Below the pieces are notes generated by a model, which was not told where the DNA came from, searched no databases, and worked only from the letters and a program-made list of their open reading frames with translations. Both the position numbers and the translations under genes were made by a program. Of a stretch of 64,000 nt of DNA, positions 34,344 to 43,700 are shown in pieces. Location of the stretch: NCBI GenBank assembly GCA_913046365.1, contig CAJWRM010000001.1, forward strand, positions 62,001-126,000, given 5' to 3'. How positions within the stretch are numbered: the first letter of the stretch is position 1; the number at the start of each line of letters is the position of its first letter. This stretch comes from an uncultured Flavobacteriales bacterium (GTDB lineage: Bacteria; Bacteroidota; Bacteroidia; Flavobacteriales_D; Crocinitomicaceae).

Positions 34344-35280
34344 TTTCTTTCTCGATTAGATAAACATTTCTGCTTGATGAGTTCCGCCCTATTAGCTCTG
34401 AAATGAAACCAGTCATAAAAAACTGGATACCTATTACCATAGAAATTAAAGCAATATAAAACTCACTTCGGTCTGCTAGTAGCTTGGCATCCTGATGGAT
34501 AAACAACTTATCAATACCCAGATAAAAGATTAATGAAAACCCAATCAGAAACATTAAAGAACCAAGTGCGCCGAAGAAATGCATCGGTTTTTTTCCAAAC
34601 TTACCCATGAATGCAACAGTGATAAGGTCTAGTGGACCATTTAAAAAACGATTTAACCCAAATTTAGTCACCCCAAACTTTCGAGCTTGATGCTGAACGA
34701 CTTTCTCCCCTATTTTGGTGAATCCTGCATACTTAGCTAAGGCAGGTACATAGCGATGCATATCACCATACAGCTCAATACTTTTGACCACAGCTCTTTT
34801 ATAGGCCTTTAGACCGCAATTAAAGTCATGTAAATAAATACCCGTTATTCTTCTTGCCGCCCAATTATACAGCTTTGTAGGAATCGTTTTAGACAAAGGA
34901 TCATGTCTTTTTTTCTTCCAACCCGAAACAAGGTCGAAGTCCTGATTAATAATCATATCGTAGAGCTCAGGGATTTCCTCGGGAGAATCTTGAAGATCAG
35001 CATCCATAGTTACGACAACATCTCCTTCACATGATTCAAATCCCTTTTGGAGGGCAGCTGACTTACCATAATTGCGTTGAAATTTGATTCCACGCACCAC
35101 CTCGTTATTCTGAACTAAACCCTCTATAATCTTCCATGATTGGTCTTTACTTCCATCATCTACAAGCAAAACTTCGTATGAATATTTTGTATCTAGAACT
35201 TTTGTGATCCAGTCAATAAGGTGCGGAAGTGATTCCTCCTCATTAAAAAGAGGGACTACGATAGAAATTTGCTTTGACAT
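34324..35280 (-). CDS. Family 2 glycosyltransferase, polyprenyl-phosphate type
   Basis: 318 residues. GT-A domain: ISIVVPLFNEEESLPHLI at the N-terminus, the DxD motif in VVTMDADLQDSPEEIPEL, and GLKAYKRAVV further on. Two C-terminal TM helices (~237-258 and ~283-304) match the DPM1/GtrB/ArnC group that loads a sugar onto undecaprenyl phosphate. First gene of the GT2-HAD-MORN-lipoprotein-GT4 cluster. A -7 box ends seven bases before its ATG. Confidence 0.88.
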   Translation of the reverse strand: MSKQISIVVPLFNEEESLPHLIDWITKVLDTKYSYEVLLVDDGSKDQSWKIIEGLVQNNEVVRGIKFQRNYGKSAALQKGFESCEGDVVVTMDADLQDSPEEIPELYDMIINQDFDLVSGWKKKRHDPLSKTIPTKLYNWAARRITGIYLHDFNCGLKAYKRAVVKSIELYGDMHRYVPALAKYAGFTKIGEKVVQHQARKFGVTKFGLNRFLNGPLDLITVAFMGKFGKKPMHFFGALGSLMFLIGFSLIFYLGIDKLFIHQDAKLLADRSEFYIALISMVIGIQFFMTGFISELIGRNSSSRNVYLIEKEIGNGFK

Positions 35281-35287
35281 ATAGGGT

Positions 35288-35295
35288 CAAATTTA
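35288..35295 (-). promoter_or_regulatory. -7 box close to the GT2 start codon
   Basis: Minus strand TAAATTTG, an exact TAnnTTTG, seven bases before the ATG at 35280. It suggests the envelope cluster starts its own transcript with an extremely short leader. Confidence 0.4.
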
Positions 35296-35332
35296 ATATT
35301 TTCTTTAGCACTAAGTTAATATAAAATGTTGC

Positions 35333-37687
35333 TTAAAGCTTGAGGATTTTCTTTTGATTGCCTTCAATTGAAATAATATACATACCGGCATCAAAAGAAT
35401 TTAAATCTATCATTTGTTTGGTACTTTTCACAATACCCTTTTGCACCTCAGTTCCATTTAAAGATTGAATACGGTATTCAGAACCGAACTCAGCCCCTAA
35501 TATCGTAAATTCACCAATCGTTGGATTTGGTTGAATTGAAAAGCCTTCAATAAAGCTCTGATCATTAAGACCACTGAACTCCTCCACTCTGAATAAATCA
35601 AGCGCAGCTTCGGTAATATTGGGGTTTCCAGGCAAATCGGAAACAAGAAAAGAAATTGTAATATTAGAAAGATCGAGACCACTCACTGGTAAAGTATAAA
35701 AACTCCATTGCATTTCATCACTCTGCGGAGCAATGAAATCAACCATTTGTATCGTTCCGTCACTCACAATAATATTCAGTGTATCATCAATTTCACCGGG
35801 GCCATGAAAACAATAAAAGTCCATATAAAAGGTCAGGACAGGATTTGAATAGCTTGATAAATCCATAACAGGAGAACTGAGCTGCGTTTCACCATTATCT
35901 ACGTCGTCAAAATCAGGATCTATATTTTCATCGTTCCCAGTGACATATGCCATATTACCGCAGTCACCATCAACATCACCATTCATGAAAGTATTATCAG
36001 TAGGATTAGGTATTCCTCGTTCCCAAACACCCGTCTCTGCACTCCCTGAAACAGTCCAGCCAAAATCAAAAGTAAAATCATCATAATACCCATTCTGTAA
36101 AACAAATGTAAGTGTAGCAGTTCCGGCATCAATCAATAAGCTAAAATCTTCATAGCATTCAGTGATATATCCCCATTTCCCAACCTGCAAACTATGGAGG
36201 TCCTCATAAAAAAGCGAAAAAACCTCTTGACCGAGTCCGTTGCTCTCTCCCTCATAGGTGATTAATGGGTGTTCCAATTTTATTTTTGCATTCTGAATTG
36301 GATTTCCGAAAATATCCTCTACGTTCACTAATAACGAGAAAGGAGCTATTGGGGTTAAAACTACGTCCTGTACTGTAATATTACCTTGGGTTATTTCAGT
36401 GGAAATTGTTTGACTCTCATATCCTACCTTAAAATAGCTTATATCGTAGGTGCCTGAAGCAGGCATTCCGGTCGCATAAAAACCAAGACTACTTGAAAGG
36501 TTTTCTTGATCATTTCCTATAATATCAACAGAGACATTACCTATCGGATTCCCATCAATTTGATTGGTAATTGTCCCCTCTAAATAGGAGGCTCTTTGGT
36601 AATCAGGTTGAAGAACATATAATCCTTCCGAACGATCTGAAGCCAAAATAATTCCTGAAGGGAGATATGGATAAACACCCCAGCTGCCGTCAAAAGTTGG
36701 CGTCTGTCCTGGATACGTATCATAGGCAGCCACCTCAATAAGGTTTTGTGGGTGTTGTGCATCATGAATTGTAATTCCATCGACATAGTAGCTCGTTATG
36801 AGATAATCGTTTAATACGAATGTATTGTGTGGAATCACATTCTGTCCGGGTGAACTCTGAACTCTATCTAGCTCAGTAATATTATCGACATCGGTAATGT
36901 CGTATGCGGCAATAAAAGCATCTGGAAGCTCGTCTGTTGTGAATACTACCTCTCTGTTATCAGATGGCCAAATATTGTGTGTGAAAGAATCTGGCGTGAT
37001 TTTCGTCCCCAAAAGCTGTGGATTGGATCGATCAGAAATATCTACAATACTCAAAAAGCCATCATTCACATGCGCCAAATATAAAGTATCACCAAAAGCC
37101 ACACCATCATGAACATACCAATTGTCAAAAGCACCCACAAAAGATGGGTTCATAGGCATGGTATTCACATCATAAATCAATACTCCTCCTTCACCATAAT
37201 TGGCACCGAATACATACAGGTAACCCGCATCATCTACATGACAATTGTGCGCCGACTCCCATGATAATCCAGATTCACCTGTGAATAATGTTGATATAAG
37301 CACATTACTCTCTGGTAGAGGAGATAGGTTAATAATTGTCAAACCTTCCTCGGCTTCTGTACTTATATATGCGTAATCCCCGTAAACAGTTGGATCCCTG
37401 TGCGTACTATTTTCTCCAGGAAGCCAAAAAACCTCGAAAGGATTTGCTGGGTCACTCACGTTCATGATTGAAGTTCCATCCTCAGTTCCTACAATTGCAT
37501 ATTCATTTCCCTGCTCATCCACATAACCCCAAATATCGTTGAGGCCTGTATTGTGTAGTGCTGCGTAGTCTGTTTGAGAAATAAAAGTCAAATCAGATTG
37601 ACCAAATAAAATGGGCGTATAAAAAATTGACGTGAAAATGAAAAAGCTGAGAAAAACACGGTGTAAAGAGGAGATGAGTTGAGACAT
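35333..37687 (-). CDS. T9SS-sorted choice-of-anchor-B (LVIVD repeat) surface protein
   Basis: 784 residues from the Met at 37687, which opens a signal peptide (MSQLISSLHRVFLSFFIFTS ... ILFGQ); the longer frame to 37738 is less likely. Residues ~30-375 are LVIVD-type beta-propeller repeats (GTEDGTSIMNVSDPANPFEV, DGFLSIVDISDRSNPQLLGT). A carboxypeptidase-regulatory-like domain follows (~378-455), a second beta domain, a MAM/jelly-roll-like region (~555-700), and a type A T9SS sorting domain at the end (GFSIQPNPTIGEF ... GMYIISI ... KILKL). It should be secreted and attached to the surface; function unknown. Confidence 0.88.
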   Translation of the reverse strand: MSQLISSLHRVFLSFFIFTSIFYTPILFGQSDLTFISQTDYAALHNTGLNDIWGYVDEQGNEYAIVGTEDGTSIMNVSDPANPFEVFWLPGENSTHRDPTVYGDYAYISTEAEEGLTIINLSPLPESNVLISTLFTGESGLSWESAHNCHVDDAGYLYVFGANYGEGGVLIYDVNTMPMNPSFVGAFDNWYVHDGVAFGDTLYLAHVNDGFLSIVDISDRSNPQLLGTKITPDSFTHNIWPSDNREVVFTTDELPDAFIAAYDITDVDNITELDRVQSSPGQNVIPHNTFVLNDYLITSYYVDGITIHDAQHPQNLIEVAAYDTYPGQTPTFDGSWGVYPYLPSGIILASDRSEGLYVLQPDYQRASYLEGTITNQIDGNPIGNVSVDIIGNDQENLSSSLGFYATGMPASGTYDISYFKVGYESQTISTEITQGNITVQDVVLTPIAPFSLLVNVEDIFGNPIQNAKIKLEHPLITYEGESNGLGQEVFSLFYEDLHSLQVGKWGYITECYEDFSLLIDAGTATLTFVLQNGYYDDFTFDFGWTVSGSAETGVWERGIPNPTDNTFMNGDVDGDCGNMAYVTGNDENIDPDFDDVDNGETQLSSPVMDLSSYSNPVLTFYMDFYCFHGPGEIDDTLNIIVSDGTIQMVDFIAPQSDEMQWSFYTLPVSGLDLSNITISFLVSDLPGNPNITEAALDLFRVEEFSGLNDQSFIEGFSIQPNPTIGEFTILGAEFGSEYRIQSLNGTEVQKGIVKSTKQMIDLNSFDAGMYIISIEGNQKKILKL

Positions 37688-37709
37688 GAAGCGTTTAATT
37701 GGTTTTGAA

Positions 37710-37808
37710 TTATAAATAGGAAATAAGCGCAAAAACAAAAAGGATTATGATCACCAGATATTGCCATATATCGGGGAAATATTTCCAAATGGTACTTTTC
37801 CAACTCAT
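37710..37808 (-). CDS. Possible 32-residue single-pass membrane peptide
   Basis: A small open frame between the divergent acs gene and the T9SS gene. It encodes a short Trp- and Lys-containing N-terminus (MSWKSTIWKYFPDIWQ) and one hydrophobic helix (YLVIIILFVFALISYL), then stops, 22 bases before the next start. The amphipathic/TM layout is not what random AT-rich sequence usually gives, but I recognise no family. A TATTTTTA box lies upstream on this strand. Confidence 0.45.
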   Translation of the reverse strand: MSWKSTIWKYFPDIWQYLVIIILFVFALISYL

Positions 37809-37870
37809 TCTGAGTAAAAATACGGAATTAAATATAACTGCTTATTTTTATAGAACATAGAAAAGAAATC

Positions 37871-39769
37871 ATGAAATATAAAATCAATAACCTTGAGCAG
37901 TATGAAGAGCAATATCAAGAGGCTCTGAGCAAACCAAAAGAATTTTGGAATAAAATTGCCCAAGAATTCAGCTGGTCCAAAAAATGGACGGAGGTATGCG
38001 AATTTGATATGATCAATGCGGAATTCAGTTGGTTTAAAAATGCAAAAACAAACATTACCGAAAATTGTATTGATCGTCATCTAAAGGATAAAGGATCACA
38101 AACAGCCCTTATTTTTGAACCGAATGCTCCAAAAGATAAAGCTGAACATATTTCTTACAACGAACTTCATAAACGCGTCTGTAAAATGGCAAATGCACTC
38201 CTCGCATTAGACGTAAAAAAAGGAGACCGCGTAGCTATATACTTACCTATGATTCCTGAGCTGTCCATTGTTGTACTTGCTTGCGCAAGAATAGGTGCTA
38301 TTCATTCTGTGATTTTCGCGGGTTTTTCCTCAAGCGCATTGGCAGCCAGAATTAATGACGCCAGCTGCAAGATCGTTGTAACAGCGGATGGTGGATTTCG
38401 AGGAAACAAAACAATCGACTTAAAAAGTATTGTAGATGAAGCATTAAAAGACTGCCCATGTGTTCAGCATGTTATTGTTGCAGAGCGCACTAAAACAGAG
38501 GTTAAGATGCATCCTTCAAGAGACAACTACCTCAATGACCTTTTACAAAATGCTTCCGAAGTACACGAAGCCGAGCCTATGGATGCAGAAGATCCTCTTT
38601 TCATTCTTTACACCTCAGGTTCGACAGGTAAACCAAAAGGAATGGTACATACAGTCGGAGGATATATGGTCTATACGGCCTATACCTTTAAAAATGTTTT
38701 TGCCTATGAACAAGGAGATGTATATTGGTGTACAGCCGACATTGGTTGGATCACAGGACATTCCTATATACTCTATGGACCACTTTTAAATGGCGCCACT
38801 TCGATTCTCTTTGAAGGGGTTCCAACTTTCCCAAACCCAGGGCGATTCTGGGATGTGGTTGATAAATTTGGTGTAAATCAGTTTTACACAGCGCCTACAG
38901 CTATAAGAGCACTGGCAAAGGAATCTTTAGAGTATGTAGAGAGGTATAAGCTCAGTTCTTTAAAAGTTATTGGTTCAGTGGGTGAACCGATTAATGAAGA
39001 GGCTTGGCAATGGTACCATAAAAACATTGGAAAGGGAAACTGTCCAATTGTTGATACTTGGTGGCAAACGGAGACAGGAGGTATATTAATTTCTCCTATC
39101 CCGCATGTTTCTCCTCAAATCCCTACCTATGCGACTACTCCGCTTCCAGGAATTCAACCTATTCTTATGGATAATTCGGGAGCAGAGATCAAGGAATCCG
39201 AGGGTGAAGGTAGACTTTGTATCAAATATCCTTGGCCTTCCATTGCAAGAACGATATGGGGAGACCATAAACGCTACAAGGAAACTTATTTCAGTGCTTA
39301 TCCAGGTTATTATTTTACGGGAGATGGTGCACGCAGAAACAAAGATGAAATGTATCGAATTACGGGGCGTGTTGATGATGTAATTATCGTTTCAGGACAC
39401 AACCTGGGAACTGCACCAATAGAAGATGCAATCAATGAACATGATGAAATAGCAGAATCTGCTATAGTCGGTTTTCCTCACGACATTAAAGGAAATGCAC
39501 TCTATGGATTCGTAACAACCAAGTCTGACATCAAAGACGAAGAGCAGCTAAAAAAAGACATCAATGCATTAATATCTGCTAAAATTGGTCCGATTGCAAA
39601 GTTGGATAAGATTCAATTTACCTCGGGTTTACCAAAGACAAGGTCAGGTAAAATTATGCGCAGAATACTGAGAAAAATAGCCGAGGGAAATCTATCTGAC
39701 TTTGGTGACATCAGTACCTTATTAAACCCAGAAGTCGTAAAACAAATAAAGGATGGCAGAGATGCGTAA
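37871..39769 (+). CDS. acs: Acetyl-CoA synthetase
   Basis: 632 residues. Converts acetate, ATP and CoA to acetyl-CoA. The N-terminal ACAS domain has WFKNAKTNITENCIDRHL; the AMP-binding core has the loop YTSGSTGKPKG, then VYWCTADIGWITGHSY, DTWWQTETGG and YFTGDGARR; the C-terminal domain has the catalytic Lys in PKTRSGKIMRR, the site that acetyltransferases can modify. A near-consensus -7 box (TATTTTTA at 37843) precedes it. Confidence 0.97.
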   Translation: MKYKINNLEQYEEQYQEALSKPKEFWNKIAQEFSWSKKWTEVCEFDMINAEFSWFKNAKTNITENCIDRHLKDKGSQTALIFEPNAPKDKAEHISYNELHKRVCKMANALLALDVKKGDRVAIYLPMIPELSIVVLACARIGAIHSVIFAGFSSSALAARINDASCKIVVTADGGFRGNKTIDLKSIVDEALKDCPCVQHVIVAERTKTEVKMHPSRDNYLNDLLQNASEVHEAEPMDAEDPLFILYTSGSTGKPKGMVHTVGGYMVYTAYTFKNVFAYEQGDVYWCTADIGWITGHSYILYGPLLNGATSILFEGVPTFPNPGRFWDVVDKFGVNQFYTAPTAIRALAKESLEYVERYKLSSLKVIGSVGEPINEEAWQWYHKNIGKGNCPIVDTWWQTETGGILISPIPHVSPQIPTYATTPLPGIQPILMDNSGAEIKESEGEGRLCIKYPWPSIARTIWGDHKRYKETYFSAYPGYYFTGDGARRNKDEMYRITGRVDDVIIVSGHNLGTAPIEDAINEHDEIAESAIVGFPHDIKGNALYGFVTTKSDIKDEEQLKKDINALISAKIGPIAKLDKIQFTSGLPKTRSGKIMRRILRKIAEGNLSDFGDISTLLNPEVVKQIKDGRDA

Positions 39770-39790
39770 AAATAACTTTCCAACTTTATT

Positions 39791-40735
39791 ATGAAAAAGA
39801 AAGCTTATTTCTTTTTTGCAGCCCTTTGCACCTTTCTTTCCTGCAGTGAATCTGTTGATCTTAACGAACATAGAAAAGGCATCGAGCTTGTCGTTCTTGG
39901 GACAATACAAGATGCTGGATCACCTCAGATTGGATGTGAAAAAAAATGTTGCAAAGACCTACTAGCGCAGGGAGTCTCAGAGAGAATGGTTGTTGCACTA
40001 GGCGCCGTTGACCATGATACAAAGCAACAATATTTGTTTGAAGCAACTCCGGACTTCCCCTTCCAATTGCACCATTTACAACAGGTATCTAATCATTCTG
40101 AATTACCCAACGGTATTTTCATTACGCATGCGCATATCGGCCATTACACGGGACTGATGCACCTCGGTAAGGAGGCCATGAATAGCAAAGGTGTAAAAGT
40201 GTACACCATGAACGGAATGAGAAAATTTTTAACCCAAAATGGCCCTTGGAGTCAACTTGTAACCAATTCGAATATTAACCTTGTAAGCCTAGAAGCATCA
40301 AAAGAAATTACACTAAATAAATCCCTCAGTGTTACTCCATTTCTGGTGCCGCACAGAGACGAATACTCTGAAACTGTTGGTTTTAAAATTCAAGGCAAAA
40401 ACAAAACAGCGTTATTCATTCCTGACATTGATAAGTGGAATAAATGGGAACAAAGTATAATCAAGGAGATTAGAAATGTGGATTACGCATTTATAGATGG
40501 AACCTTTTATAGTGGTGCAGAAATTGGACATCGAAATATTGCTGAAATCCCTCATCCTTTTATAGAAGAGTCATTAAACCTGTTTAAAGAACTATCTCCA
40601 GAAGAAAGAAATAAGGTCTATTTTATCCATTACAACCATACGAATCCCGTCTTAGATATCGAAAATCGTGCTTGTAAAGAAATACAAGACAAAGGTTTTC
40701 ACCTCGCACGTAAAAACGATAGATTTATGCTTTAG
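39791..40735 (+). CDS. PqqB-like metallo-beta-lactamase-fold lipoprotein
   Basis: 314 residues with a lipoprotein signal ending FLSC (Cys18). The mature protein has the PqqB-like start VVLGTIQDAGSPQIGC, then THAHIGHYTGL in place of the usual HxHxDH: the Asp is Gly, so one metal site may be altered. Later blocks are VPHRDEYSETVGFKI, LFIPDIDKW, FIDGTFY and VYFIHYNHTNP. No other pqq gene is near, so PQQ synthesis is unlikely. It follows acs by 21 bases and may be cotranscribed. Confidence 0.8.
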   Translation: MKKKAYFFFAALCTFLSCSESVDLNEHRKGIELVVLGTIQDAGSPQIGCEKKCCKDLLAQGVSERMVVALGAVDHDTKQQYLFEATPDFPFQLHHLQQVSNHSELPNGIFITHAHIGHYTGLMHLGKEAMNSKGVKVYTMNGMRKFLTQNGPWSQLVTNSNINLVSLEASKEITLNKSLSVTPFLVPHRDEYSETVGFKIQGKNKTALFIPDIDKWNKWEQSIIKEIRNVDYAFIDGTFYSGAEIGHRNIAEIPHPFIEESLNLFKELSPEERNKVYFIHYNHTNPVLDIENRACKEIQDKGFHLARKNDRFML

Positions 40736-40755
40736 GGTAATAACAAAGACCTATA

Positions 40756-43700
40756 CTAGTACTTTACAAATTTCGTGGTAGAAGTTCCGTTCTCTGTATA
40801 TACTTTAACTATATAGCTGCCTTTTCTAAAAGCAGAGACATCTGTAATATATTCCGCAAATGAATTGGTTGCATTCATGGCATCACTAACAAGAATACGC
40901 CCTGAAAGGTCTATTATTTCAATATGCGCTGCACCGTCAATCTTACCCTCAATTTCTATCGTCAATTCATTTAGAACTGGATTTGGAAAAACGCTTATTT
41001 CGTTTAAAGCAGATGTTTCATCAAGGCCCAACTCAAATCCTACAGAAAAATCAAAGCGATGGTGAGAGCCAAAATCACCTGGGAAAATCTCAATATAGCT
41101 CCCGCCTACTTTACGTAATCTAAATGCTCCAGCTGTTTCACCTTCGACTTGCGCCGAATACCAAAAAGAAAGTCCATCATCGTCTCTATCTGTGAGAACA
41201 ATAGAGTAGCAACCTGGATCTAAATCAAATGTATCTTTGTATTGAAAATTATTCTGCAACTGATCTCTTTCGAAAATTAGGTTTCCTGCCCCGTCAAATA
41301 GTTCATAATAATTTTCATTGGCCTTATTATTGGTTGTAAACCAAACGAAGAAAGGTCCATCTATACTTTCTGGAGCTTCAAACTTAGATGTGTTTACGCT
41401 ATTCTGCTGATAATCGTCATTACCGAATGTACCGTTGACATTACGAACATAAGCAGTAAAGGTCATGTTTTGGTCAAGGTCAGTCCACCAGGCATCGGAG
41501 GTTACTGGAATCTCAACGATTTCCTCTTCCATAAATCCTAAATTTCCCGTCCATTCAAAATTGATGTTGTCGCCATAGGTAATCCAGCATTGTATGGTAC
41601 ATGAAGTCAAAGGCTCAGCGCCAGTATTACGAAGCACAACTCTCGGGTTCGAGCATGTCGGATTCCATTTTCTATAATATTCGTAATTGCTCGGATTTAA
41701 TATTTCAACGATAGCAGCATCATTTTGGAAATTTGGTTCCGAATAAGATATTAAATCATAGGCCGCGCGATAATTTCCACCACCTTGACCTGGGTCTAAA
41801 GCAGGAACGTTATTGATCACATAATCAAGTGCAACAGAATCTCCAGGTGTAACAAAAGGCGTAAGCTCGAATTCATATTCTTTCACCTTATCTCCTGGGC
41901 ACCAACCCTCTCTTGCGTATGGCCAAGTACCACCCTGACCTATAAGTGGATTGTTTCCACAATCTTCTTCCTCATAAATATCCCATTCAAATCGCGTAAC
42001 ACCGTCGACTTTGATACTGTGATCATTGGATACCCACTCACAGCAAGCAGCATTTCCTACCTGTCCGTGACCAGACATTCTTGTTTTAATTTTAAAACCC
42101 GAAGAGGTGTCAGAAAGAAACACTTTCTTTTCTTGTAATACGTTATCTTCCGCCATTGCTGTGAAACCATAAGATCTAAAGTCAGACCAGATTGGTTCTC
42201 TTTTATGAACATCACGCGGAGGAATCCCTTCAATAAAGGCAAAGCTCAAATCCAGAAGTTCCTGTGTATTGTGGGCAGCGAGATCAACGACATTTCTCAA
42301 ATAGTCTTGATAATCCGTAACATCATAAATCCAAGAAAATCCATTTGGTCCCAAATCAAATTGAATACCATATGGCGTAATATATCTAGCAATTTCTACG
42401 TCAAATATTATTTCATATGGATTTTCGAAGAACGTAATCTGTTCATTGGTTACAGACGCTGAGGTAGAATAATCGAGCTCAGAAACAATGTTCCCATTAA
42501 TATCCGTTTTGGTTTCTGCACCCCGAGGAGCACAAGCAAATGCATCTGTAATTTCAAAATGACGATCAACAGTCTGGAATTCAAAAAGAACCTCGGGTTC
42601 AATTTGCTCCTCTTTCCAACGAATAGCGTCATTGGAGACGGATGAAACATTACCCGTTCCAAAAGCAACTCTCATTCTACGAACATCGGTATCTAATCCT
42701 GAGAGAGGATTTTCTGTGAAATCAAACATTCCCCTAGACGATGGCATAAGATGATAATTGTTTGGACTTAAATCAACAGCCAAGGAAATATCGTCGAATG
42801 AGTAAGCTACCTTTAAGTCTGCCCAATTTGGATGCGCACTATTTAGTTCTTTTTGGTACCATTCGTTTATGGTAGATGCATCCAATGCAGCTGAAAAAAC
42901 CTGAAAATCATCAATTTTCCCTCTCCATGAATTGCCTAAATTTCTATTTGCGCCAATCACAAACCTATGTAAATAACCCACTGATTTTGTCTTATCTGCA
43001 CCTGAATGCCAGAGTGAACCATCCCGATAGATAAACATTTCTCCTGTGGATTGAGATTTCACAAAGGTCCAATGGTGCCATTCATCGTCAATACCAGCTG
43101 ACGACATATCTGCATCGATACGGTCATATCCTGAACCTTCACCGCAATCCCAGTAAATACGACTATTACTCCAAGGCATATGAATATTAATTACTCTTTG
43201 GTTTAACGTATCATAGGCCTCAAGCAAGGAGGTATTAGAACCCGTATTTCCTCCACCTTTTACCCAAAGTCCAATCGTAATGTCATCACCCATATCGATA
43301 TCAGACATTTCAAGCAAGGCATGGTTTGTTTCATCAAAGGTCAGTACTCCATTTCTTTTTCCAGAATTTAATGCAAGGTCAGTTGCAATATCATCGGTTT
43401 CAAATTCAATTTGATTTGAAGCACTCACTCCATTGTCAAATGAAAATTCAACAATTAAATTATCCGTCCCATTCCAAGAAAAGGGTTGAAAAAAGAAAAA
43501 CTCATTTTCACCCAATTGTAATTCGTTGTTTGATGTGATGTCACGATTCAAATCATATACCGTTATAAAGCCATCTAAATGTAAGTTTGTAAGTAATGTT
43601 TCAGTAGTTTCTTTGATCCGAATCATTGGGTTCAGTAATTTTCCACCACCCGTAAGATTGGCAACATATAAGGAAAGGGATTGAATATCTCCAGCTGAAA

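Noticed and set aside
37588-37803. 71-codon minus-strand frame between acs and the T9SS gene
   Set aside because: It overlaps the T9SS signal peptide coding region in another frame and has no domain; the 32-residue frame at 37710-37808 is the better candidate in this gap.
39791-40735. Genuine PQQ biosynthesis gene pqqB
   Set aside because: It is a lipoprotein, the metal motif is altered and no other pqq gene is in the window.
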